From Quatrionicoccus australiensis (GTDB lineage: Bacteria; Pseudomonadota; Gammaproteobacteria; Burkholderiales; Rhodocyclaceae), in the NCBI RefSeq assembly GCF_020510525.1, contig NZ_CP075188.1:2728001-2792000 (forward strand): DNA of 64,000 bases. Direction: 5' to 3'. Positions 10,831 to 19,555 of this stretch are shown in pieces; position 1 is the first letter of the stretch, and every line of letters starts with the position of its first letter. The notes under the pieces were generated by a model that saw nothing but the letters and a program-made list of their open reading frames with translations, was not told where the DNA came from and did no database searches. Position numbers and translations under genes: made by a program.

Positions 10831-11970
10831 TTATTTGAAGGTGCGCAGGTAATGCATCTCGAAATAGCGCTTGGCCCAGTGAAGCAGGCGCGAGGCGGGG
10901 AGCATGAAACTGCGCCGCGGATCGCGATAGACCAGCATGCCGCTGTTCACGCTATCGACGATGCAGATCAGTTCAGGCCGCGGACGCGCCACCGGCGCCT
11001 TGCCCTGCAGGACGAGCAGGAGATTTTCCGCCGCCGCCTTCGCTTGCAGGTCGGCCATGTGCGCCTGTTTCGGCAGCCAGTCCGGGCCGGGATAACTGCC
11101 TGCATCGCCGGCGACAAAAACCTTGCGGCAGGCCGTCACGGCGCAGAATTCGTCGGCCGGGAAAAAGCCGCCGGCCGAGAGTTCGATGCCGCTCTCGGCG
11201 GCCCATAGCGGCCCGGTCAGGCCGGGCATGAAGAGGATCAGCTCGGCCGGCAGGCTGGCCGTTTCGGTATCGACCGAGTGGTCGGTGAAACGCAGGATCT
11301 TTTCGCCGAGATGGGTTTCGATGCCGCGCCGCGCCATTTCGGCGAGAAGATTCCGGACGGCCTTTTCGCCAAGGCGCTTGCCGGGTTCGGCGGCAGCATT
11401 GAAGAAGGTGAGCCGGAACTTGTCGCGTCGGCCCTGCTGGCGCAACATCGTATCGACGCCGAACAGCAGTTCGAACATCGGCCCGCCGCGCATCGCCGAA
11501 GGCTCCTGCGGATTGCCGCCGAAACCGAAGGCGATGTTGCCGCCGCTCATGTTGTCCAGGCGATCGCGGATGCGTTCGGCCGCAGCCACGCCTTCGCACA
11601 GGGTCAACGCATGTTCTATGCCCGGCATGCCCTTGAGGAAACGACCGCCGGTCGCAATGATCAGGGCGTCGTTGGCGACTTCGCCATGGTCGGTAATGAC
11701 CGTCCGGCCGCCATCCTTGAGACCGGTGACGGTGCAGGCGCAGTGATTGATACGGTATTTCTGCAGGAAACTCTGCAGCGGGATGACCAGGTCGCTGCCC
11801 TTGCGGATGCCAGGCGGCACCCAGATCAGGCTGGGCAGATAGACAAATTCGGCGCGCGGGGCGATCAGCGAGATCATCGCCTTGGGCGCCCGCCGGCGCA
11901 GTTCGCGCGCCGCGCTGAGCGCGGCAAAGCCGGCACCGAGTATGACGATACGGGAATTTCCGTTGGGCAT
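10831..11970 (-). CDS. NAD(P)/FAD-dependent oxidoreductase, sulfide:quinone reductase-like
   Basis: This 379-residue flavoprotein opens with a dinucleotide-binding motif (IVILGAGFAALSAARELRRR) and has a second one in the middle (ALIIATGG). Near the C-terminus is the FAD-contacting FVAGDAGSY, followed by a conserved WLPKQAHMADLQAKAAAEN. This is the layout of sulfide:quinone reductases and flavocytochrome c flavin subunits. Cys residues occur at NHCACTV, LTLCEG and EFCAVTAC, but I cannot match them to the three redox Cys of true SQR. I set the start at MPNGNSRI because upstream in-frame residues look non-coding. A terminator separates it from the cytochrome b gene upstream. Confidence 0.75.
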   Translation of the reverse strand: MPNGNSRIVILGAGFAALSAARELRRRAPKAMISLIAPRAEFVYLPSLIWVPPGIRKGSDLVIPLQSFLQKYRINHCACTVTGLKDGGRTVITDHGEVANDALIIATGGRFLKGMPGIEHALTLCEGVAAAERIRDRLDNMSGGNIAFGFGGNPQEPSAMRGGPMFELLFGVDTMLRQQGRRDKFRLTFFNAAAEPGKRLGEKAVRNLLAEMARRGIETHLGEKILRFTDHSVDTETASLPAELILFMPGLTGPLWAAESGIELSAGGFFPADEFCAVTACRKVFVAGDAGSYPGPDWLPKQAHMADLQAKAAAENLLLVLQGKAPVARPRPELICIVDSVNSGMLVYRDPRRSFMLPASRLLHWAKRYFEMHYLRTFK

Positions 11971-12121
11971 TGGATTTTCTTTAAGGACGGATACGCGCCC
12001 CCCCTCCCGGGAAGGGCACGCAAAGTCAGGCAGTATCAAGATACATGCCATCCTGAATCCCCGGCCGGACGGCCGGATTCGCCGGCGGCTGCACGGCTGG
12101 CGTGCCACGCCTGTCACTTCA

Positions 12122-12160
12122 GGACAAAAATGGCGAAGCCACGCTCCGCCATTTTTGTCC
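12122..12160 (-). terminator. Intrinsic-type hairpin after the cytochrome b gene
   Basis: A perfect 14-bp stem (GGACAAAAATGGCG and its complement) with an 11-base loop lies just after the stop of the cytochrome b gene. The stem holds an A/T run on both sides, so it could end transcripts from either direction. Confidence 0.65.
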
Positions 12161-12170
12161 GCATGCCGCC

Positions 12171-12779
12171 TCAGTGTTCCTCGGCATCCTCCCAGCCGGT
12201 GATCATCGCCTTGATGTGGGCGAAGACGGTATGGCCGGTCGTGGTCAGATAGACGTGGATGAAGAAGAAGGCGGTGATCATGAAGGCGCCGATGGTGTGG
12301 GCGATGGCTACCGCTTCCAGCGACAGGTAGCGGTCGACACCGAGCGCCGCCCAGTTTCCGTAAAACAGGTAGAGCAGCCCGGAGCCCCAGATCAGCGGCG
12401 AAATGAAGGCGAGCAGCGCCAGGTAGGCGAGGCGCTGCAGCGGGTTGTGCTTCTGCTGCACGGTTTTCTGGAAGGGATGCGGCGCCCCGACAAAAATACC
12501 GAAGACGTAGTACTTGATCATCGCCAGCACATTCTTGAGCGATGGCAGGTACTGGCGCCATTCGCCGGTGGTGAATTGCCAGAAAATGGTGAAGGCCCAC
12601 AGCACGAGCAAGCTCCAGGCGGCGACGGTATGCAGCTGGACCGCCTTCTGGAAACCGAGCAGGTCATAAGTGCCATGCACCTCGAAGCCGGAGATCATCA
12701 TCACAATGATCAGCAAGGCCTGCGACCAGTGCCAGAAGCGCTCATAGCGCTTGTAGATATAGATGCGTTCCTTAGTCAT
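12171..12779 (-). CDS. Cytochrome b subunit (formate dehydrogenase-gamma / Ni-hydrogenase type)
   Basis: This 202-residue integral membrane protein has four hydrophobic helices (about residues 17-37, 52-70, 115-137 and 155-180). His residues in or near them (FWHWSQ, AVQLHTV, IAHTIGAF, FFIHVYL) are suited to ligating two b hemes. Such subunits carry electrons between the quinone pool and a periplasmic redox enzyme. Its start overlaps the octaheme cytochrome stop by eight bases, so that cytochrome is the obvious partner. The direction of electron flow is not shown by sequence. Confidence 0.85.
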   Translation of the reverse strand: MTKERIYIYKRYERFWHWSQALLIIVMMISGFEVHGTYDLLGFQKAVQLHTVAAWSLLVLWAFTIFWQFTTGEWRQYLPSLKNVLAMIKYYVFGIFVGAPHPFQKTVQQKHNPLQRLAYLALLAFISPLIWGSGLLYLFYGNWAALGVDRYLSLEAVAIAHTIGAFMITAFFFIHVYLTTTGHTVFAHIKAMITGWEDAEEH

Positions 12780-14415
12780 GGCGGCCTCCTTGGCGACGGC
12801 GGGTGACGAAGCGCACGATGCCGTGCGTCAGGCCGACGACGATGGCGGCGGCAACGGCGAGCCAGCCCAGCGTATCAACCAGCGCATTGCGATCACGGCC
12901 GGGCAGGTAAATATCGGTGATTTCGGCGAGTCGACCGTCGGCGGCACGCGTGTGGCATTCCTGGCAGGGCACGGCCTTTTCCTTGGGCGCAACCATGTGG
13001 GTGATGAACCAGTTCATCTGCGTTTCGATGAAACCGAACTTGCCGCTGTAGGGCAGGCCGGCGTAGTCCATCCCCGCCTTGATCGACTTGGCGTAGTCGT
13101 AATTTTTCCAGAGCGCCGTGTCGTCATCGCCGAAGACGTGATTGACCACCAGCGTCTTGTTTTCGGTGTCGTAGGCCTGCTTGCCACGCATGACCTTGAA
13201 CGGCCAGATGCGCGCGTTCGGGTCGGCGGCCGAGCCTTCGACGCGATTCAGTTCGAGCACCTTGCTGTCGTCGATCTTGTCGGTGATGCTGACCGGATGG
13301 ACGATGCCGTTGTACCACTTGTACACCGGCCGGACGTTCTCGCCGTACTTGAAGTCGCCCTTGGCTGCCGAATACGACAGATGGCCGTGCTCGTCCTTGA
13401 CGAACAGCGGCTTGCCGTCGGCATCCATCTTGCCGGCCGTGGACCAGTCCCACCACATCTTGGTGGCAATGCCGCCGCGCGCGAACTCGGGAATATGGCA
13501 GGTCTGGCAGGCCACCTTGCTGGTGTGGTTATTGATCTTGGCTTCCTTGTGCGGCACCGGACCGTGACAGGACTCGCAGGTCGCGCGATTGTGGTCGTCC
13601 TTGGGCAGGTCGAGGCCATGCGTGTCCTTGGCGGTCGCTGCGTAACGACTGCCCGAGGGCTGATGCGCGTTGAAGGTGTGGCAATCGGCGCAAACCAGAT
13701 TGGCGCCGTCCTTGGCCATGTGCACGTCGAGGGCGCGCGGCGGATTCTTCAGCGAAGAATCGAGGTCGCCGTGCTTGACCGCATCGCCGCCCCCGCCGTT
13801 GAAATGGCAGGCACCGCAATTGGCATTACCCGGCTTGCCGACATGCTGGGCAATTTTCGTCAGGTCGGGCGCCTTGAATTGCTTCTTGCCCGGCGGGCCT
13901 TCCATGGGCTCGAACTCGCGGTCCGCGTACAAGGGATGGCCGGCGTCGGTGCCGAATTTCTTGTAGGTGCCGGTCTTGTCGTGACAGGCCAGGCAGTCGA
14001 CGTTGTCCTGATTGGTGAAATCGAAGTTCTTGTCGCTCCAGCCATAGCCGGCATGGCAACTGGTGCAGCGCGCCTCGTTGGAAATCGGCGAGCCGCAGAA
14101 ATTGTTGGCCGTCCATTTTTTGCCAACCTTCTTGCCGGTCGTCGGACTGCTCGCTTCCCAGGTCCAGTGAATGCTTTTCATGACCTGGTGTCCGGCCATG
14201 TTATGGCATGACAAACAGGCCTTGGTGACTTCCGGCCCCGTTTTGAACGGCCCCTTCAGTGCATCCAGCTTGCTGTGATCGGTCGTCGATCGTGACGCTT
14301 CCGCCCCCGCGGACGCAGTCGGTGAAGCTTGTTGCGCCGCCGCTCCTGTCGCTTGCGCGAACAAGGCGAACGCCAAAAGCCCCGAGCCGACCAGTATGCG
14401 CACATGGTTTCTCAT
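12772..14415 (-). CDS. Octaheme c-type cytochrome, tetrathionate reductase (OTR) family
   Basis: This 547-residue exported multiheme cytochrome carries eight CXXCH sites in order: CLSCH, CTSCH, CLACH, CGACH, CADCH, CESCH, CQTCH and CQECH. A signal peptide occupies about residues 1-28 (ending ATGAAAQQ). A C-terminal membrane helix (LGWLAVAAAIVVGLTHGIV) followed by Arg-rich residues suggests it is anchored with its hemes in the periplasm. Eight hemes and the spacing resemble the OTR family, known from Shewanella, whose in vitro activities include tetrathionate and nitrogen-oxide reduction. The physiological substrate is uncertain. It is co-transcribed with a cytochrome b, so a quinol-linked reductase is the simplest reading. 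Confidence 0.88.
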   Translation of the reverse strand: MRNHVRILVGSGLLAFALFAQATGAAAQQASPTASAGAEASRSTTDHSKLDALKGPFKTGPEVTKACLSCHNMAGHQVMKSIHWTWEASSPTTGKKVGKKWTANNFCGSPISNEARCTSCHAGYGWSDKNFDFTNQDNVDCLACHDKTGTYKKFGTDAGHPLYADREFEPMEGPPGKKQFKAPDLTKIAQHVGKPGNANCGACHFNGGGGDAVKHGDLDSSLKNPPRALDVHMAKDGANLVCADCHTFNAHQPSGSRYAATAKDTHGLDLPKDDHNRATCESCHGPVPHKEAKINNHTSKVACQTCHIPEFARGGIATKMWWDWSTAGKMDADGKPLFVKDEHGHLSYSAAKGDFKYGENVRPVYKWYNGIVHPVSITDKIDDSKVLELNRVEGSAADPNARIWPFKVMRGKQAYDTENKTLVVNHVFGDDDTALWKNYDYAKSIKAGMDYAGLPYSGKFGFIETQMNWFITHMVAPKEKAVPCQECHTRAADGRLAEITDIYLPGRDRNALVDTLGWLAVAAAIVVGLTHGIVRFVTRRRQGGRHD

Positions 14416-14556
14416 GGTGTCTCCTTCTTGTATCGGTCCTCGACCACTGCGATCGAATGCCTCAGCCCCGCTAGCTGCCCCCAGATTATAAGCAAATAAT
14501 TAAATACTGTTACAAAAGACATAAGTAAATCGCGACAAAGCTGACCAGAAACAGGC

Positions 14557-14595
14557 TTTAAGCCCGCCTTAAGTTTCACCTAATCGCGCCTTAAG
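14557..14595 (+). promoter_or_regulatory. Four TTAAG-type half-sites at 11-bp period (PmrA/QseB-like operator)
   Basis: The hexamers TTTAAG, CTTAAG, CCTAAT and CTTAAG start at 14557, 14568, 14579 and 14590, each separated by exactly five bases. This one-turn spacing is characteristic of tandem OmpR-family response-regulator sites of the PmrA/QseB class. The array ends 50 bp before the DUF1924 cytochrome start and about 140 bp from the divergent octaheme gene. The operon it precedes ends with a matching regulator gene, so autoregulation is likely. Confidence 0.6.
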
Positions 14596-14644
14596 ACTCG
14601 GGCCGCAGACTCCTTTCCCTGCAACTAGAAAAGGAGAACAACAA

Positions 14645-15049
14645 ATGAAAACCCTTTCTGCCCTCTGCCTGCTGCTTACCAGCCTGGCTGCCCAAGCCGA
14701 AACCCCGCAGCAGATCCGCCAGGCCTACTGCGCTGAAGCGGCCGGCCAGCAAGCCGGCTTTACGGCTTCGGCCAAACGTGGTGAAGCCTTCTTCCGCCAG
14801 CGTTTCAACCAGAACGACAAGATGCCGGCATGCACCAGCTGCCATACCGACCAACCGGTCAACGCCGGTCAGCATGCGATAACCGGCAAGACCATCCGGC
14901 CGCTCGCCGTGTCCGCCAATGCCGAACGTTTCAGCGATCCGGCCAAGGTTGAGAAGTGGTTCGGCCGCAACTGCAAGGAAGTCGTCGGACGCGCCTGCAC
15001 GCCGGGCGAAAAGGCCGATTTCGTTGCCTACATGAGCGAGGTGCGCTGA
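14645..15049 (+). CDS. DUF1924 monoheme cytochrome c (SHP family)
   Basis: This 134-residue periplasmic cytochrome has a signal peptide (residues 1-18, ending AAQA) and a single heme site, CTSCH, at about residues 59-63. It belongs to the DUF1924/SHP (sphaeroides heme protein) family, high-spin cytochromes able to bind oxygen or NO. Two further Cys (NCKEVVGRAC) near the C-terminus may form the disulfide reported for the family. A strong AAAGGAGAA ribosome site precedes the ATG. The next two genes encode the diheme cytochrome and cytochrome b561 that usually accompany SHP. Confidence 0.87.
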   Translation: MKTLSALCLLLTSLAAQAETPQQIRQAYCAEAAGQQAGFTASAKRGEAFFRQRFNQNDKMPACTSCHTDQPVNAGQHAITGKTIRPLAVSANAERFSDPAKVEKWFGRNCKEVVGRACTPGEKADFVAYMSEVR

Positions 15050-15050
15050 G

Positions 15051-15515
15051 ATGAAACGCCTTTGCCTGATCACGCTAGTCGCCGTCGCGCTGCCCGCCTT
15101 CGCCGACCGCCTGCCCTTGCCGGCCGACACCCCGGCCAGCTTCAGGACGGAATGCGGCAGCTGCCACCTCGCCTATCCGCCCGCCCTGCTCGGTGCCGCC
15201 GACTGGCGCCGGGTCATGGCGACACTGGACAAGCACTTCACCAGCGACGCAACGGTCGACGCCCGCCAGAAGCAGGAAATCAGCGCCTTCCTGGAGAAGC
15301 ATGCCGGCAAGTCCGGCACTGCGCCGAGCCTTGCCGGCGAACCGCCGCGCATCAGCAAGACGGCCCGTTTCGTGCGCAAGCATGACGAGATCCCGACCCG
15401 CTTCTGGCGCGACCCGCGCATCAAATCGGCCGCCAATTGCGAGGCCTGCCACACGCATGCCGCCGCTGGCCGCTTCAGCGAGCACGACATCGCCATTCCG
15501 GAACTGCGGGAGTAG
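15051..15515 (+). CDS. Diheme cytochrome c (DHC)
   Basis: This 154-residue exported cytochrome has a signal peptide ending at PAFAD and two heme sites, CGSCH at about residue 37 and CEACH at about residue 133. It matches the DHC family, the electron donor to SHP in Rhodobacter. The start is one base after the SHP stop, so the two are tightly coupled. Its hydrophilic body between the hemes (about residues 45-125) shows no other domain. Confidence 0.87.
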   Translation: MKRLCLITLVAVALPAFADRLPLPADTPASFRTECGSCHLAYPPALLGAADWRRVMATLDKHFTSDATVDARQKQEISAFLEKHAGKSGTAPSLAGEPPRISKTARFVRKHDEIPTRFWRDPRIKSAANCEACHTHAAAGRFSEHDIAIPELRE

Positions 15516-15518
15516 AAC

Positions 15519-16124
15519 ATGCAAAAGATCCTCGTCTGGGACTGGCCGGTCCGCATCGGTCACTGGCTGATGGCCATTGCCTTCGCTGTCGCCTGGCTGA
15601 CCGCCGAAAGCGAAACCTTCCGCCTCGTTCATGTCTTTGCCGGCGCCACCGTGTTTGCCGTCGCCGCCTTCCGCCTGCCCTGGGGCTTCATCGGCACGCG
15701 CCATGCCCGCTTTGCCGAATTCGTGCGCGGCCCACGCGCCGTCAAGGACTACATGAACGGCCTGCGCAAGCTCGACCCCGCCCACCATGTCGGCCATAAC
15801 CCGGCCGGCGGCTGGGCCATTGTACTGCTGCTCAGCCTCGGGCTGCTGACCAGCCTGGCCGGCTGGGCGACCTATAACGAACTGGGCGGCGACCTGTTCG
15901 AAGAACTGCACGAGGGCCTGGCCACCGCCATGCTGATCGTCGTCTTCGTGCATCTGGCCGGCGTCGTGTCCGGCAGTTTCCTGCATGGCGAAAACCTGGT
16001 CCGGGCGATGTTGACCGGTAAAAAGGAAGGTCGGCCCGACGCTGCGATCCGTTCCGCCCGTCCGCTTGCCGCCGTCGTCCTGCTCGCCTGGATCCTGCTC
16101 GCCGGCTGGTGGATGGCTAGCTGA
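15519..16124 (+). CDS. Cytochrome b561-type membrane subunit
   Basis: This 201-residue protein has about four membrane helices: near residues 15-33, 38-56, 91-110 and 134-157, plus a C-terminal helix at about 178-198. His ligand candidates are IGHW, LVHVFAG, ELHEGL and VFVHLAG. It would oxidise the quinol pool and pass electrons to the diheme cytochrome and then SHP. It starts three bases after the diheme stop. An extra C-terminal helix (PLAAVVLLAWILLAGWW) makes it slightly longer than minimal b561 proteins. Confidence 0.85.
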   Translation: MQKILVWDWPVRIGHWLMAIAFAVAWLTAESETFRLVHVFAGATVFAVAAFRLPWGFIGTRHARFAEFVRGPRAVKDYMNGLRKLDPAHHVGHNPAGGWAIVLLLSLGLLTSLAGWATYNELGGDLFEELHEGLATAMLIVVFVHLAGVVSGSFLHGENLVRAMLTGKKEGRPDAAIRSARPLAAVVLLAWILLAGWWMAS

Positions 16125-16136
16125 TAGAATCCGGCC

Positions 16137-16793
16137 ATGCGCATATTGCTCGTTGAAGACGATCCCCAACTCGGCGACGGCCTGACCGTCGGCCTGCGCC
16201 AGGCCGGCTTTGCGGTCGACTGGCTGCGCGACGGCAATTCCGCCGATGCCGCATTGCAGACTGAAATTTTCGATTTCGTCGTGCTCGACCTAGGCCTGCC
16301 CAAGCTGTCCGGCATGGAAGTCCTGAGCCGCGCCCGCAGCCGCGGCCTGGGCGTGCCCATCCTCATCCTGACGGCGCGTGACGCGACCGGCGACAAGGTC
16401 TCCGGGCTCGACGCCGGCGCCGACGACTACCTCGTCAAGCCGATCGACCTCGACGAACTGACCGCCCGCATCCGCGCCCTGACCCGGCGCAGCGCCGGCC
16501 GCGCCGCCCCGCTGCTGCTCCACGGCGAACTGGCGCTCGATCCGGCGGCACACAGCGTGACGCTGGCCGGCCAGCCGGTCGAACTGTCCAGCCGCGAATT
16601 CTCGCTGCTCCAGATGCTGCTCGAAAGTGCCGGCCGCGTCCTCACCCGCAGCCAGCTCGAACAGTCGATGTACGGCTGGCGCGACGAACCGGACAGCAAC
16701 GCGCTCGAAGTCCATATTCACCACCTGCGCAAGAAGCTGGGCAGTGATCTGATCCGCACCCTGCGCGGTGTCGGCTACACAATCCCGAAATGA
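16137..16793 (+). CDS. Response regulator, OmpR/QseB-PmrA type
   Basis: This 218-residue two-domain regulator has a receiver domain with the phospho-acceptor Asp at residue 51 (FVVLDLGLP), the acidic pair EDD near residues 7-9 and the KPID lysine near 101. A C-terminal winged helix follows (SSREFSLLQMLLESAGRVLTRSQLE and NALEVHIHHLRKKLG). The best match is the QseB/PmrA group. Its cognate kinase starts in a four-base overlap with its stop. The TTAAG half-sites before the cytochrome operon and the RND operon are of the type this group binds, so it probably controls both. Confidence 0.9.
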   Translation: MRILLVEDDPQLGDGLTVGLRQAGFAVDWLRDGNSADAALQTEIFDFVVLDLGLPKLSGMEVLSRARSRGLGVPILILTARDATGDKVSGLDAGADDYLVKPIDLDELTARIRALTRRSAGRAAPLLLHGELALDPAAHSVTLAGQPVELSSREFSLLQMLLESAGRVLTRSQLEQSMYGWRDEPDSNALEVHIHHLRKKLGSDLIRTLRGVGYTIPK

Positions 16794-18130
16794 GCACCGT
16801 CTGGTTCTCGCTGCGCCGGCGCCTGCTCGCCCTGCTGCTCGGTGGCGTTGCCGCCGCCTGGCTGGTGACCATGGTGTTCAGCTACATCGACGCACACCAC
16901 GAAGTCGATGAACTGTTCGACGCCCAGCTGGCCCAGGCGGCACAAACCCTGCTCGCTCTTGCCGCGCACGATCGCGACCACGACATCGAGGATTTCGGCG
17001 AAGCCGCGCACAAATACCAGCGGCGGCTACGCTTCCAGATCTGGCGCGCCGACGGCAAGCTGATGATGCGTTCCAACAACGCCCCGGAAACCGCGCTGAC
17101 CGCCACTTCCGGCTTTTCCGAAACGCATGACGATGACGGCCACTGGCGCCACTTCAGCCGCTGGAACAACGAACGTACGCTACAGGTCCAGGTCAGCGAG
17201 AACCACCACATTCGCGACGAACTGATCGGCCACATCGCCTGGCGCCTGCTCTTTCCCGCCCTCTTCGGCCTGCCGCTGATCGGACTCTGGGTCTGGCTCG
17301 CCACCCGGCAAGGCCTGACCCCGCTGCGCGACATCGCCAGCCAGATTGCCAGCCGCGCCCCGCAACAATTGCAGGCGCTGTCGCCAGGATCGGCCCCGGA
17401 AGAAATCCGGCCCATGCTGGAAGCCCTGAACAGCCTGTTCCGCCGCGTCGAAACAGCACTTGAAACCGAACGCCGCTTCACCGCCGATGCCGCACACGAA
17501 CTGCGCACGCCGCTCGCCGCCCTGCAGGCGCAATTGCAGGTCGCCATGCGGGCGCGCGACGACGCCGAACGCGACCGCTCATTGCGGCAATTGCAAAGCG
17601 GTCTCACGCGCGCCTCGCACCTCGTCGACCAGATGCTGCAACTGGCCCGCCTCGATCCGGAATCCGGCCTGCCTAACGCCCAGACGGTCGACCTCGCGGA
17701 AATCACCGAATCCGTCTGCGCCGAACTCGGCATCCTCATCCTCGACAAGAATCTCGATTTCGATTTCACCAGCGAGCCGGGCTGCACGGTAAGCGGCCAG
17801 GGCGAATGGCTGCGCGTGCTGATCCGCAACCTCGTCGACAACGCCATCCGCTACACGCCAGTCGGCGGCCGCGTCCGGGTCAGCATCGGCCGCGCGGCCG
17901 GCAGTTGCCGGCTCGAAGTCACCGACAGCGGCCCGGGCATCCCGGCAGCTGAACGGGCTGCGGTCCTGCGCCCCTTCCATCGCCTCAACGAAAGCGAACA
18001 ACCGGGCAGCGGTCTGGGCCTGGCCATCGTGACGCGCATCGCCGAACTGCACGGCGCCCATCTCGAACTGGCGGATTCCCCCATCCCGCCAGGCCTGAGC
18101 GCCAGCATTGTCTGGCCGGTAGTGTCGTAA
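16790..18130 (+). CDS. Sensor histidine kinase, QseC-type
   Basis: This 446-residue membrane kinase has TM helix 1 at about residues 12-30, a periplasmic sensor of about 120 residues, TM helix 2 at about 152-170, a short linker, and HisKA with the phospho-His at residue 236 (AHELRTP). HATPase motifs follow: N box RNLVDNAIRYTP, G1 DSGPGIP and G2 GSGLGLAIV. The sensor region contains acidic and His-rich stretches (AHDRDHDIEDFGEAAH, ETHDDDGHW) that could bind metal ions, which fits a role with the metal RND pump; this is inference. It ends the five-gene operon. Confidence 0.9.
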   Translation: MSTVWFSLRRRLLALLLGGVAAAWLVTMVFSYIDAHHEVDELFDAQLAQAAQTLLALAAHDRDHDIEDFGEAAHKYQRRLRFQIWRADGKLMMRSNNAPETALTATSGFSETHDDDGHWRHFSRWNNERTLQVQVSENHHIRDELIGHIAWRLLFPALFGLPLIGLWVWLATRQGLTPLRDIASQIASRAPQQLQALSPGSAPEEIRPMLEALNSLFRRVETALETERRFTADAAHELRTPLAALQAQLQVAMRARDDAERDRSLRQLQSGLTRASHLVDQMLQLARLDPESGLPNAQTVDLAEITESVCAELGILILDKNLDFDFTSEPGCTVSGQGEWLRVLIRNLVDNAIRYTPVGGRVRVSIGRAAGSCRLEVTDSGPGIPAAERAAVLRPFHRLNESEQPGSGLGLAIVTRIAELHGAHLELADSPIPPGLSASIVWPVVS

Positions 18131-18140
18131 AAAAGCGCAC

Positions 18141-18166
18141 AAAAAAAGCCCCGAACCAGCCGGGGC
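18141..18166 (-). terminator. Intrinsic terminator of the fadL gene
   Basis: A GC-rich hairpin (GCCCCG / CGGGGC around a short loop) is followed on the minus strand by seven T residues, just after the fadL stop. The histidine kinase gene converges on it from the other side. Confidence 0.8.
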
Positions 18167-18192
18167 AAATTTGACGCAGGGATGTTTCCGGA

Positions 18193-19494
18193 TCAGAAGC
18201 TCATCGAGTACTGGGCACCGATGATCCAGGCGGTTGCTTTGTACGAGCCGGTAACGCGGCCACGCCCATCTGAGAATTGGTCATTATCGATTTTGGAATC
18301 TTGAACAAAGAGACGGGTTACACCGAGATCAAGCGTCGAATCCTTAGTCGCTTTCCATTGGGCACCCAACGACAACCACCAGCGATTATTGTCAGGCAGG
18401 GAAACCAGACGCGTATTTTCCCCCTTGACCGGGGTCTGATCGTAGGCAACACCAAATTTCAGCTTCAGCGCATCGTTATAACGATAGTTGCTACCGAGGG
18501 CAACGCGCCAAGTATCGCGAAATTTGGTATGTAGAGTCTGAGCAGGCAACCCCTCAGTGGATAATGGCGAGCCGACACCTTTTGTTTCAGTATTGATTAC
18601 GGCTACCTCTTGAATGCTGCTCCAGCCAGTCCAGGAGAGATCTCCCAGCAGTTCAACCTGATCATTAAGTGCATGCGTCAAGCTCAAAATGAACGTATCC
18701 GGCAGTTCCAACGAAGCCTTGGCCCCCCGATCAGTTGTCGATCCTGCTAATTGCGCCACCGGGCCTTCAAACTTGATGTCCCCCTTGAGATCGTATTTCA
18801 TCGTTGAGCGATAGGAGACACCCAACTTGGTTTTGGGGGTCAGCTTGAATAACGCACCAATATTCCAACCCCAGGCATCGTCATCCAGCTTGAGCAGCAT
18901 TTTTGTCGCTGCATGATTCGCGCTAAGAACAGCCACTTGTCGATGATAATCAGCCTGAATAGTCTGCCAATTCAAACCAAAACCCAGCGATACGGACTCA
19001 TTGACGCGCCAGGCAATACTCGGATTGACGTTGATGGTCTTGATATCGAACATCAGGGACTGTGCCCCCCCCTTCCAGGGATTATCAAACTCGGTTTTCA
19101 GGCCAAACGGAGCGCCGACACCCAGACCGATGTACCAATCCTTGTTGAGCGCCCACGAAGCGTAAGCATTCGGGAGATAACCCCAGCCCCCGCCATCGCC
19201 GCCATTGCCAGCCGTTGCAAGCGCACCGACGTTCGAACCATTGTCGGTGAATTTATAGCTTGTATTGATTGCCGTCAGACCACCGGAAATTTCCCGGTCC
19301 TTCAACTCGGTCATACCTGCCGGGTTGTAGAAAATCGTGCTGGCGTTTTCAGCAACCGCAGCCGAACCGGCATAGGCATTGCCCAGACCGCTGGCGTTCT
19401 GTTCCAGCAACTGGAAGCCCGAAGCGCTGGCCGTGCCCGAGAAGGCAACGGCGATCAGGGCCGGAATCAGGCGCGGGGTGATCATTTTGTTCAT
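18193..19494 (-). CDS. fadL: OmpP1/FadL-family long-chain fatty acid outer-membrane transporter
   Basis: This 433-residue beta-barrel would let long-chain fatty acids or hydrophobic compounds cross the outer membrane. It has a signal peptide ending at GTASA and the family N-terminal hatch beginning SGFQLLEQNASGLGNAYAG, with the conserved NPAG turn (IFYNPAGMTEL). Amphipathic strands follow, ending in aromatic-terminated WIIGAQYSMSF. The start MNKMITPRL has an AGGAG site seven bases upstream. A palindrome shared with the TetR gene and the other beta-oxidation operon lies about 60 bp upstream, indicating co-regulation with fatty-acid catabolism. Confidence 0.92.
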   Translation of the reverse strand: MNKMITPRLIPALIAVAFSGTASASGFQLLEQNASGLGNAYAGSAAVAENASTIFYNPAGMTELKDREISGGLTAINTSYKFTDNGSNVGALATAGNGGDGGGWGYLPNAYASWALNKDWYIGLGVGAPFGLKTEFDNPWKGGAQSLMFDIKTINVNPSIAWRVNESVSLGFGLNWQTIQADYHRQVAVLSANHAATKMLLKLDDDAWGWNIGALFKLTPKTKLGVSYRSTMKYDLKGDIKFEGPVAQLAGSTTDRGAKASLELPDTFILSLTHALNDQVELLGDLSWTGWSSIQEVAVINTETKGVGSPLSTEGLPAQTLHTKFRDTWRVALGSNYRYNDALKLKFGVAYDQTPVKGENTRLVSLPDNNRWWLSLGAQWKATKDSTLDLGVTRLFVQDSKIDNDQFSDGRGRVTGSYKATAWIIGAQYSMSF

Positions 19495-19555
19495 TGGTTT
19501 GTCTCCTGTTTTGTTTATATCCGGACTGAACATCCGGTACTGCTGTTGCATTAAA

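Noticed and set aside
10831..12600. 589-residue version of the flavoprotein
   Set aside because: The extra 210 residues cross a terminator hairpin and the cytochrome b gene in another frame and look non-coding; the FAD motif begins at the internal ATG.
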